Source: CADEED01 sp043747835 (GTDB lineage: Bacteria; Pseudomonadota; Gammaproteobacteria; Steroidobacterales; Steroidobacteraceae). Taken from it: DNA of 6,665 nt. The notes beneath the pieces are model-generated. The model was not told where the DNA came from. It worked only from the letters and a program-made list of their open reading frames with translations, and made no database searches. Shown here piece after piece: positions 1 through 6,665 of this stretch; position 1 is the stretch's first letter, and the number at the start of each line of letters is the position of its first letter. The stretch is from contig JAYTOK010000092.1 of the NCBI GenBank assembly GCA_043747835.1, positions 1 to 6,665 on the forward strand, written 5' to 3'. Position numbers and translations under genes: made by a program.

Positions 1-2768
<2,768 letters not shown>

Positions 2769-2780
2769 CGGGTGTGTCTC

Positions 2781-2796
2781 CATGGGCTTACGCCCA
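2781..2796 (-). repeat. Small GNRA hairpin repeat, copy 2 (before rpoB)
   Basis: The minus strand reads TGGGCGTAAGCCCATG: a 5-bp stem UGGGC/GCCCA with a GUAA tetraloop. It differs at one loop base from the copy before tRNA-Trp at 6477-6492. It sits between the attenuator U-tract and the rpoB Shine-Dalgarno GGAG (2778-2781) and shares its final G with that site. Confidence 0.5.
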
Positions 2797-2832
2797 ACAA
2801 TGAAAGGGGTCCGCGCGCCAGGCGCGGACCCC
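2796..2832 (-). terminator. Attenuator-like terminator between rplL and rpoB
   Basis: The minus-strand RNA has a perfect 11-bp stem, GGGGUCCGCGC with GCGCGGACCCC (2822-2832 with 2806-2816), loop CUGGC, followed at once by UUUCAUUGUU. The strong stem with an interrupted U-tract fits a leaky intrinsic terminator. In E. coli an attenuator at this position lets only part of the ribosomal-protein transcription continue into rpoBC. No T-run follows the hairpin on the plus strand, so it is oriented for the operon. Efficiency is inferred. Confidence 0.65.
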
Positions 2833-2862
2833 ATCCGAAAGGCAATTGGCCTGAAATGACTT

Positions 2863-2876
2863 CAAGCTATCGCTTG
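2863..2876 (-). other. Small hairpin after the rplL stop
   Basis: The minus-strand RNA CAAGC-GAUA-GCUUG is a 5-bp stem beginning 7 nt after the rplL TAG. It lacks a U-run. It could mark an RNA-processing site in the rplL-rpoB spacer, where E. coli has an RNase III site, but the stem is too short to claim that. Confidence 0.3.
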
Positions 2877-2883
2877 CGCTCAA

Positions 2884-3267
2884 CTACTTGATCTCGACCT
2901 TCGCGCCGGCGTCCTCGAGCTTCTTCTTCATCGTGTCCGAATCCGCCTTGGAGACGGCGTCCTTGACGGTCGACGGCACGGCCTCGACCAGGTCCTTCGC
3001 CTCCTTGAGGCCCAGACCCGTGAGCTCGCGGACCACCTTGATGACGGTGACCTTCTTGTCCGCCGGGTACTCCTTCAGCACCACGGTGAACTCGGTCTTC
3101 TCTTCCACCGGGGCGGCGGCCGCCGCAGCCGGGCCGGCCGAGGCCATCGCCATCGGAGCAGCCGCCGTGACGCCGAACTTCTTCTCCATGTCGGAGATCA
3201 GTTCGACCACTTCCATGATCGACATCTTGGAAATCGAATCGAGGATATCGTCCTTGCTAACAGCCAT
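2884..3267 (-). CDS. rplL: 50S ribosomal protein L7/L12
   Basis: L7/L12 is the multicopy stalk protein that recruits and activates translational GTPases. The product is 127 residues. The N-terminal dimerisation domain covers about 1-33 (MAVSKDDILDSISKMSIMEV onward), followed by an alanine-rich flexible hinge at about 34-53 (TAAAPMAMASAGPAAAAAAP). The C-terminal factor-binding domain (about 56-127) contains EFTVVLKEYPADKKVTVIK and ELTGLGLKEAKDLVEAVP, with the conserved K/G/L pattern of the factor-binding helix, and ends GAKVEIK. UGGAG lies 8 nt before the ATG. It ends in TAG, whereas the other completed genes here end in TGA. The 56-nt gap to rplJ and the shared leader fit joint control of L10 and L12. 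L12 must be made in excess over L10, and the good Shine-Dalgarno is consistent with that. Confidence 0.99.
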   Translation of the reverse strand: MAVSKDDILDSISKMSIMEVVELISDMEKKFGVTAAAPMAMASAGPAAAAAAPVEEKTEFTVVLKEYPADKKVTVIKVVRELTGLGLKEAKDLVEAVPSTVKDAVSKADSDTMKKKLEDAGAKVEIK

Positions 3268-3323
3268 TGTCGTAACTCCAGAGTTGGTTCAAATGATTCA
3301 ATGACAAGTTCGAGCGGCCAGAA

Positions 3324-3857
3324 TCAAGCACTGAGGGCCTGCTTCTGGTCACGGACCGCAGCGATCGTGCGGACCAGCTTCGTATGCGGAGCGGCAACCG
3401 TCCGCACGAACTTCTCGATCGGAGCCTTGAGCACGCCCAAGAGCTGCGACAGAGCCTGTTCGCGGGTCGGCAACGCGGCGACCTTGTCGAGATCCTTCCC
3501 GGACAGCACGGGGCCGCCGAGGGACACGAGGGTTGCCACGAGCTTGTCGTTCGACTTCGCGAAGGCCTGCACCACCCGCGCGGCTGCGCCGGGGTCGTCC
3601 TTCGAGAAAGCCAGGACGAGCGGGCCCTTCAGATGGGACCCGATCGCCTCGAACGCTGTGCCGGACACGGCCTTGCGGGCGAGCGTGTTCTTCACGACAC
3701 GCATGTAGACACCCTGGGCACGCGCCTTGGCACGCAGCTCGGTCATCTGCGCCACCGTGATGCCACGGTATTCCGCAGCGACCACGGACTGCGCCTTCGA
3801 CGCAATCTCGGCCACTTCCGCTACGAGCGCTTTCTTGTCTTCGAGGTTAAGAGGCAT
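3324..3857 (-). CDS. rplJ: 50S ribosomal protein L10
   Basis: L10 anchors the L7/L12 stalk to 23S rRNA; with L12 it also represses its own mRNA in E. coli. The product is 177 residues, longer than E. coli L10 (165). The N-terminal rRNA-binding domain starts MPLNLEDKKALVAEVAEIAS and contains EYRGITVAQMTELR (29-42) and RVVKNTLARKAV (53-64), the clearest family motifs. The C-terminal helix that carries L12 dimers starts near 134. It holds two similar 11-residue blocks, KFVRTVAAPHT (149-159) and KLVRTIAAVRD (160-170), where E. coli, as I recall it, has only one. The start is preceded by a tandem AGGAG-AGGAG (3870-3879), the nearer one 12 nt from the ATG, a slightly long spacing. The stop is 56 nt before the rplL start. 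Confidence 0.98.
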   Translation of the reverse strand: MPLNLEDKKALVAEVAEIASKAQSVVAAEYRGITVAQMTELRAKARAQGVYMRVVKNTLARKAVSGTAFEAIGSHLKGPLVLAFSKDDPGAAARVVQAFAKSNDKLVATLVSLGGPVLSGKDLDKVAALPTREQALSQLLGVLKAPIEKFVRTVAAPHTKLVRTIAAVRDQKQALSA

Positions 3858-3894
3858 GTTGTTTCCGTTCTCCTCTCCTGAAGATCACACACCC

Positions 3895-3961
3895 GTCCCG
3901 CGGCTTGCGCCCCGGGTCGGGACCTTGACGGTGACCTTCATGCGAGGACGATCCTCGTATG
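3895..3961 (-). promoter_or_regulatory. Downstream hairpins of the rplJ leader
   Basis: Two more helices lie between the L10-leader core and the rplJ ribosome-binding site. The first (3939-3961) is CAU-A-CGAGGA/UCCUCG-C-AUG: 9 pairs with one A-C mismatch and a UCG loop. The second (3895-3923) is closed by GUCCCG/CGGGAC and contains GGC-GCAA-GCC. Neither is followed by a U-run, so neither looks like a terminator. They may be the part of the leader that transmits L10 binding to the initiation site, which is inference. Confidence 0.4.
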
Positions 3962-3969
3962 AGCGGTGC

Positions 3970-4060
3970 ACCACCTGCGCAGGCGTCCATTAAGGAGCCA
4001 GTTCCCGTTGGACACGTCCCGTAGAGGACGTATCGTCGAGGGACCTCCCCGCCTGCGGTC
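3970..4060 (-). promoter_or_regulatory. L10 (rplJ) leader, autoregulatory RNA
   Basis: This lies in the 290-nt space between rplA and rplJ. The minus-strand RNA has a long-range 8-bp stem: CGCAGGCG (4050-4057) with CGCCUGCG (3978-3985). After a purine-rich asymmetric internal loop (G on one side, UUAAUGGA on the other) the next stem is GGAG (4045-4048) with CUCC (3994-3997). An inner hairpin CGUCC/GGACG (4026-4030 with 4015-4019) caps the structure. The stretch CUCCUUAAUGGACGCCUGCG followed by CAGGUGGU matches what I know of the conserved L10-leader family (Rfam L10_leader). The L10-L12 complex binds this leader in E. coli and represses rplJ-rplL translation. Pairing is seen directly; the family call is recognition, not a covariance-model search. 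Confidence 0.85.
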
Positions 4061-4072
4061 TTCGATGGAACT

Positions 4073-4090
4073 CCGCGACTCGCGCCGCGG
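4073..4090 (-). other. GCGA-capped hairpin at the start of the rplJ leader
   Basis: The minus-strand RNA CCGCGGC-GCGA-GUCGCGG forms a 7-bp stem including one G-U pair, with a GNRA tetraloop. It lies about 12 nt before the L10-leader long-range stem and could be its upstream flanking helix. Confidence 0.5.
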
Positions 4091-4147
4091 AACCCGCATC
4101 AACCAAACAATTCCTCGTCAGTACGTCGGCCGTCCATTTGCCGGCCG

Positions 4148-4855
4148 TCAGTTCACCGGAGCAGCGGCCAGCGACGACGGGTCGATCACGACGCCCGGAC
4201 CCATCGTCGAGGACAGCGTGACGCGCTTCAGGTAGATACCCTTGGACGTCGCCGGCTTCGCCTTGTTGAGGTCGGCGAGCAGCGCCATCAGGTTCTCCTT
4301 CAGTTTGTCGGCTTCGAAGCCGGCCTTGCCGATCGTGCAATGCACGATGCCAGCCTTGTCGACCCGGTAGCGTACCTGGCCGCTCTTGGCATTCTTGACC
4401 GCGCCGGCGACATCAGGGCTCACCGTGCCGACCTTTGGGTTCGGCATCAGGCCGCGCGGCCCGAGGATCTGTCCGAGCTGGCCAACGACGCGCATCGCGT
4501 CGGGGCTTGCGATCACCACGTCGAAGTTGATCTCCCCGGCCTTCACTTTCTCGGCGAGGTCCTCGAGACCGACGATGTCGGCACCGGCGGCCTTGGCAGC
4601 CTCCGCGTTGCGACCGGAGGTGAACACCGCGACCCGCACGTTCTTGCCGATGCCGTTCGGCATCACGGTCGAACCACGCACCTGCTGGTCGGACTTCGCG
4701 GCATCGATGCCGAGATTGATCGCGGCATCGACCGATTCGTTGAACTTGGCGGCCGCAAACTCCTTCACCAGCTTGAGTGCGTCGTCGATCGGATACTGCT
4801 TGCCCGGCTGGATCTTGCCCGCCCAGGCTTTGAGGCGTTTGGCGATGAACGGCAT
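4148..4855 (-). CDS. rplA: 50S ribosomal protein L1
   Basis: L1 forms the mobile stalk that helps move deacylated tRNA from the E site, and in E. coli it is also the translational repressor of rplK-rplA. The product is 235 residues (E. coli 234). Domain I is split between the N- and C-terminal parts, with domain II inserted. The family signature LGPRGLMPNPKVGTV is at 131-145, followed by GQVRYRVDKAGIVHCTIGK (159-177) and the C-terminal SSTMGPGVVIDPSSL. The segment VMPNGIGKNVRVAVFT (64-79) has isoleucine at 69 where I would expect threonine (LPHGTGR in E. coli); this is probably a lineage variant. The start follows the rplK TGA after one C, so translation is coupled. The stop at 4148-4150 is followed by the long rplJ leader. 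Confidence 0.98.
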   Translation of the reverse strand: MPFIAKRLKAWAGKIQPGKQYPIDDALKLVKEFAAAKFNESVDAAINLGIDAAKSDQQVRGSTVMPNGIGKNVRVAVFTSGRNAEAAKAAGADIVGLEDLAEKVKAGEINFDVVIASPDAMRVVGQLGQILGPRGLMPNPKVGTVSPDVAGAVKNAKSGQVRYRVDKAGIVHCTIGKAGFEADKLKENLMALLADLNKAKPATSKGIYLKRVTLSSTMGPGVVIDPSSLAAAPVN

Positions 4856-4856
4856 G

Positions 4857-5288
4857 TCAGATTCCCTCCACGTCGACGCCCATCGAACGCGCGCTGCCGG
4901 CAATCGTGCGGACGGCGGCTTCGAGGTCCGCGGCAGTCAGGTCGGGAGTCTTCGTCTTCGCGATCTCCTCGAGTTGCTTGCGCGTGATTTTCCCCACCTT
5001 CGCCGTGTTCGGGGTTCCGCTGCCCTTCTCGATGCCGATCGCCTTGCGGATCAGCACCGACGCCGGCGGGGTCTTCATGATGAAGGTGAAGCTGCGATCG
5101 CTGTACACGGTGATGATCACCGGGATCGGCAGCCCTTTCTCGAGCTTCTGCGTCGCAGCGTTGAACTGCTTGCAGAACTCCATGATGTTGACGCCCTGCT
5201 GGCCCAGTGCGGGACCGATCGGGGGTGAGGGATTCGCGGAACCTGCAGGCACCTGCAGCTTCACGTAGCCCTGGACTTTCTTGGCCAT
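4857..5288 (-). CDS. rplK: 50S ribosomal protein L11
   Basis: L11 binds the GTPase-associated centre of 23S rRNA at the stalk base, where it modulates factor binding, RelA activation and thiopeptide sensitivity. The product is 143 residues (E. coli 142). The N-terminal domain begins MAKKVQGYVKLQVPAG, with the proline-rich PSPPIGPALGQQGVNI (about 21-36) that forms the thiostrepton-site face. A hinge follows near residue 72, then the C-terminal rRNA-binding domain with KTPDLTAADLEAAVRTIAGS and the closing SMGVDVEGI. AGGAG at 5297-5301 lies 8 nt before the ATG, in the tandem purine-rich sequence AGGAGAGGAAACG. It is followed by rplA after a single base, so the two are translationally coupled. 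No altered resistance-type proline is apparent in the N-terminal helix. Confidence 0.98.
   Translation of the reverse strand: MAKKVQGYVKLQVPAGSANPSPPIGPALGQQGVNIMEFCKQFNAATQKLEKGLPIPVIITVYSDRSFTFIMKTPPASVLIRKAIGIEKGSGTPNTAKVGKITRKQLEEIAKTKTPDLTAADLEAAVRTIAGSARSMGVDVEGI
4864..4869 (-). promoter_or_regulatory. Ribosome-binding site fixing the rplA start
   Basis: GGAGGG lies 8 nt before the ATG at 4853-4855, within the last codons of rplK. It favours the start MPFIAKRL over an in-frame ATG 48 bases further upstream, whose extra 16 residues have no counterpart in L1 proteins. Confidence 0.85.
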
Positions 5289-5300
5289 CGTTTCCTCTCC

Positions 5301-5334
5301 TGGGTACCAACGCCCGCTTTCCGCGAGCTCCCCA
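5301..5334 (-). promoter_or_regulatory. Candidate L1-binding leader site before rplK
   Basis: The minus-strand RNA folds into two stacked stems. The outer stem UGGG/CCCA (5331-5334 with 5301-5304) and the inner stem GCUCGC/GCGGGC (5323-5328 with 5312-5317, one U-G pair, loop GGAAA) are separated by an asymmetric internal loop: GA on the 5' side, GUUGGUA on the 3' side. Two helices around a short/long asymmetric loop is the architecture of L1-binding sites in 23S rRNA and in L1-regulated mRNAs. The 3' arm overlaps the first base of the rplK Shine-Dalgarno AGGAG (5297-5301), so protein binding would block initiation. In E. coli, L1 is known to repress rplK-rplA this way. The assignment to L1 here is inference from position and shape. 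Confidence 0.45.
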
Positions 5335-5382
5335 TGCGCTTCCTTGCCGTTTCGACGGGCGATCCTTCGCCAGCCGATGCTG

Positions 5383-5396
5383 CGGCCTCACGGCCG
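5383..5396 (-). other. GUGA-capped hairpin in the nusG-rplK spacer
   Basis: The minus-strand RNA CGGCC-GUGA-GGCCG is a 5-bp stem with a GNRA tetraloop, starting directly after the U5 run of the preceding candidate terminator. Its role is unknown; it may be one structural element of the rplK leader. Confidence 0.45.
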
Positions 5397-5431
5397 AAAA
5401 ACGACGGCATGGCGGGCCCCGGGCTCCCGTC
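5397..5431 (-). terminator. Possible weak intrinsic terminator after nusG
   Basis: The minus-strand RNA has GACGG pairing with CCGUC around a very GC-rich interior that can itself fold, followed after one G by UUUUU. Stem plus five Us resembles an intrinsic terminator separating secE-nusG from rplK. The outer stem is only 5 bp with a 19-nt interior, and a competing inner hairpin is possible, so efficiency may be low or nil. Confidence 0.35.
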
Positions 5432-5455
5432 TCCGTCCTGAAACTCGAATCGACC

Positions 5456-5989
5456 TCAGGCCTTCTCGACCTGACTGAAATCCAGCTCGACGGGCGTCGA
5501 CCGCCCGAGGATCTGCACCGCCACCTGCAGGCGGTTCTTCTCGTAGTTCACGCTCTCGACGACGCCGCTGAAGTCGTTGAACGGGCCGTCGACGACCCGC
5601 ACCACTTCGCCCGGCTCGAAAATGACCTTTGGCCGCGGCTTCTCGACGCCTTCCTCGACGCGACGCAGGATCTGGTTCGCTTCCTTGTCGCTGATCGGGG
5701 CCGGCTTCTCCGGCGTGCCGCCGATGAATCCGAGCACCTTCGGCACGTCGCGCACGAGATGCCAGGTCTCCTCGTCCATGTCCATCTGCACGAGCACGTA
5801 GCCCGGATAGAACTTCCGCTCGCTCTTGCGCTTCTGCCCGTCGCGCATCTCGACGACTTCTTCGGTCGGGACGAGGATCTCGCCGAACCGGCTCTCGAAG
5901 CCGGCCCGCTTGATGCGGTCCCTCAGACCTTCGGACACGCGATGCTCGAAATTCGAGTAGGCGTGAACGACGTACCAACGCAACGCCAT
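5456..5989 (-). CDS. nusG: Transcription termination/antitermination factor NusG
   Basis: NusG binds RNA polymerase, suppresses pausing, stimulates Rho termination and links transcription to the leading ribosome through S10. The protein is 177 residues. The NGN domain spans about residues 3-115, beginning RWYVVHAYSNFEHRV, with ILVPTEEVVEM (38-48) and the hydrophobic polymerase-contact stretch KFYPGYVLVQM (59-69). A linker near 115-122 (EKPRPK) joins the KOW domain at about 123-177, with FEPGEVVRVVDGPF and the ending STPVELDFSQVEKA. Length and motifs match the compact gammaproteobacterial form (E. coli 181 aa), without the N-terminal extension seen in many betaproteobacteria. The start is fixed by a GGGAGG at 8-nt spacing. 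It follows secE by 4 nt and precedes a 167-nt spacer leading to rplK, where control passes to the ribosomal-protein operon. Nothing is missing or broken. Confidence 0.97.
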   Translation of the reverse strand: MALRWYVVHAYSNFEHRVSEGLRDRIKRAGFESRFGEILVPTEEVVEMRDGQKRKSERKFYPGYVLVQMDMDEETWHLVRDVPKVLGFIGGTPEKPAPISDKEANQILRRVEEGVEKPRPKVIFEPGEVVRVVDGPFNDFSGVVESVNYEKNRLQVAVQILGRSTPVELDFSQVEKA

Positions 5990-5993
5990 CGTG

Positions 5994-6383
5994 TCAGCCT
6001 CCCGTACCGGTACCGAGCAGCGAGCGCGTGGTCCACGCGAGCAGCGCGTCAATACCCCAGAAAAAGAGTCCCATGATCACCACGAAACCGAACACGACGA
6101 GCGTCGTCATGCCGGTCTCCTGGCGCGTGGGCCAGAACACCTTGTAGAGCTCGATCCGCGAATCGAGCACGAACTTCCAGGCGTCACGGCCGTGCTGCGA
6201 GGCCGCGAACACACCCGCGCCGACGACCAGCGCGCCGACGAACGCCAGCCACCGAACCCAGTCCGACTGCGCACCCTTCAGGGCATAGAACGCCACGATG
6301 CCGGCCAGCGCGATCGCGATCGCCGCCACCAGCTTTACGGTGTCGGCCGTCCCGGCACCATCCTGTTTCGCGAGTTCGTTCAT
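5994..6383 (-). CDS. secE: Preprotein translocase subunit SecE
   Basis: SecE clamps and stabilises SecY in the SecYEG channel of the inner membrane. The protein is 129 residues with three hydrophobic stretches near residues 16-35, 43-61 and 93-112, the three-helix form of gamma- and betaproteobacteria (E. coli SecE is 127 aa). The conserved cytosolic amphipathic segment and third helix are recognisable from KVFWPTRQETGMTT (81-94); the WPTRQE motif is the family signature. I placed the start at the ATG giving MNELAKQ. A longer reading frame would run back through the tRNA gene and is rejected. There is no clear Shine-Dalgarno: the 14 nt between the tRNA CCA and the ATG are CTCAACAGCAAGCA. The stop lies 4 nt before the nusG start, so the two are translated as a tight pair, as in most proteobacteria. 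The C-terminus ends in a glycine/threonine-rich tail. Confidence 0.96.
   Translation of the reverse strand: MNELAKQDGAGTADTVKLVAAIAIALAGIVAFYALKGAQSDWVRWLAFVGALVVGAGVFAASQHGRDAWKFVLDSRIELYKVFWPTRQETGMTTLVVFGFVVIMGLFFWGIDALLAWTTRSLLGTGTGG
5998..6003 (-). promoter_or_regulatory. Ribosome-binding site fixing the nusG start
   Basis: GGGAGG lies 8 nt before the ATG at 5987-5989, inside the last codons of secE. It supports the start MALRWYVVHA over the upstream in-frame ATG at 6052, which would overlap the secE coding end and lacks family similarity. Confidence 0.8.
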
Positions 6384-6397
6384 TGCTTGCTGTTGAG

Positions 6398-6473
6398 TGG
6401 CAGGCCAGGAGGGAATCGAACCCCCAACCTGCGGTTTTGGAGACCGCCGCTCTGCCAATTGAGCTACTGGCCT
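6398..6473 (-). tRNA. tRNA-Trp (anticodon CCA)
   Basis: This is a 76-nt tRNA that folds fully by hand. The acceptor stem is AGGCCAG with CUGGCCU (7 bp), followed by discriminator G and a genome-encoded CCA end. The D arm is GCUC/GAGC. The anticodon stem is GCGGU/ACCGC around loop CUCCAAA, which gives anticodon CCA at 6438-6440 for the UGG codon. The T loop has the UUCGAUU pattern. G73 is the discriminator expected for bacterial tRNA-Trp. The gene is embedded between tuf and secE on the same strand, so it is probably released from a polycistronic transcript by RNase P and 3' nucleases. The mature 3' end is only 14 nt from the secE start codon. Confidence 0.98.
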
Positions 6474-6476
6474 AGT

Positions 6477-6492
6477 CATGGGCTTGCGCCCA
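6477..6492 (-). repeat. Small GNRA hairpin repeat, copy 1 (before tRNA-Trp)
   Basis: The minus strand reads TGGGCGCAAGCCCATG. The RNA gives a 5-bp stem UGGGC/GCCCA with a GCAA tetraloop, ending five bases before the tRNA 5' end. The same 16-mer with one substitution in the loop (GUAA) lies directly upstream of the rpoB ribosome-binding site at 2781-2796. The hairpin could help present the RNase P cleavage site or insulate tRNA folding, but nothing in the sequence proves this. Confidence 0.5.
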
Positions 6493-6500
6493 GTTTCCCT

Positions 6501-6522
6501 GCCGGTCGCTTTCGCGACCGGC
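6501..6522 (-). other. GAAA-capped hairpin in tuf-tRNA spacer
   Basis: The minus-strand RNA forms a perfect 9-bp stem, GCCGGUCGC paired with GCGACCGGC, closed by a GAAA (GNRA) tetraloop. The downstream bases are AGGGAAACUGGG, with no U-run, so it does not look like an intrinsic terminator. It lies between the tuf stop and the tRNA. It could be an RNA-processing or 3'-end-stabilising element for tuf mRNA; that role is inference. Confidence 0.6.
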
Positions 6523-6559
6523 TCCGAGAGCTGTTTAGGAAATCCTTAGTCCAGAACCT

Positions 6560-6665
6560 TCATTTCAGGATCTTGGCGACGACGCCGGCGCCCACGGTGC
6601 GCCCGCCCTCGCGGATCGCAAAGCGCAGCCCCTCTTCCATCGCGATCGGCGCCAGCAGCTCCACG
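6560..6665 (-). CDS. tuf: Elongation factor Tu, C-terminal end (partial)
   Basis: This is the last 34 codons and TGA stop of EF-Tu, the GTPase that delivers aminoacyl-tRNA to the ribosomal A site. The 5' part lies beyond the right edge. The readable protein begins VELLAPIAMEEGLRFAIREG and continues through GRTVGAGVVAKILK. The segment containing GLRFAIREGGRTVGAGVVAK is the near-invariant end of domain 3, the beta-barrel that contacts tRNA. Only the last few residues (KILK here, KVLG in E. coli) vary between lineages. The frame is open to the window edge with one extra base. The gene lies upstream of tRNA-Trp and secE on the same strand, the usual place for one of the tuf copies in beta- and gammaproteobacteria. 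No U-tract terminator follows the stop, so read-through into the tRNA gene is likely. Whether a second tuf copy exists cannot be seen from here. Confidence 0.97.
   Translation of the reverse strand, partial: VELLAPIAMEEGLRFAIREGGRTVGAGVVAKILK

Noticed and set aside
3990..4340. A minus-strand 116-codon frame covering the rplJ leader and the end of rplA
   Set aside because: Most of it is rplA in another frame and the rest is the structured L10 leader; there is no similarity to a protein family that I recognise.
4640..4670. Isoleucine at L1 residue 69 in VMPNGIGK as a functional change
   Set aside because: The surrounding protein is intact and the change is hydrophobic in a loop that varies among bacteria. 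It does not support a special claim.
5207..6076. A 289-codon plus-strand open frame over rplK, its leader, nusG and the end of secE
   Set aside because: It crosses several conserved minus-strand genes and spacers. Composition is that of a complementary-strand shadow.
6384..6479. An upstream extension of secE to an ATG at 6479
   Set aside because: The extra 32 codons are the tRNA-Trp gene read as protein. Family length supports the start at 6383.
6474..6559. A promoter for tRNA-Trp/secE in the tuf spacer
   Set aside because: I looked for -35/-10 pairs on the minus strand and found no pair close to TTGACA and TATAAT at 16-18 nt spacing. Absence is not proof, but I cannot support a call.

Overview
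The window is a core housekeeping locus read entirely from the minus strand. In transcription order (high to low coordinate) it holds the 3' end of tuf (EF-Tu), a tRNA-Trp(CCA) gene, secE, nusG, rplK (L11), rplA (L1), rplJ (L10), rplL (L7/L12) and about the first two thirds of rpoB (RNA polymerase beta). Both window edges cut a gene: tuf at the right and rpoB at the left.

The DNA is GC-rich. The order tuf, tRNA-Trp, secE, nusG, rplKAJL, rpoB is typical of beta- and gammaproteobacteria. SecE has three predicted membrane helices, the proteobacterial form, rather than the single helix of many other bacteria. NusG and the RpoB N-terminus look to me most like high-GC Gammaproteobacteria around Xanthomonadales, Nevskiales or Steroidobacterales. 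This is a judgement from remembered family sequences, not a search.

Layout from high to low coordinate: tuf C-terminus (6560-6665); an 86-nt spacer with two GNRA-capped hairpins; tRNA-Trp (6398-6473); secE (5994-6383) starting 14 nt after the tRNA CCA end; nusG (5456-5989); a 167-nt spacer with a possible weak terminator and a candidate L1-binding leader; rplK (4857-5288) and rplA (4148-4855), separated by one base; a 290-nt rplJ leader with an L10-leader fold; rplJ (3324-3857); rplL (2884-3267); a 115-nt spacer with a strong hairpin resembling the rplL-rpoB attenuator; rpoB (from 2768, open at base 1). No gene-free stretch exceeds 300 bases.

The genes supply translation elongation (EF-Tu, tRNA-Trp, the L11/L1/L10/L12 stalk regions of the 50S subunit), protein export (SecE) and transcription (NusG, RpoB). 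The spacers appear to carry the usual feedback controls: L1 on rplK-rplA, L10-L12 on rplJ-rplL, and partial termination before rpoB. I found no mobile element, CRISPR array or hidden novel gene system. The points worth a second look are RNA structures in the spacers, the leaderless-like context of secE, and a duplicated module at the C-terminus of L10.
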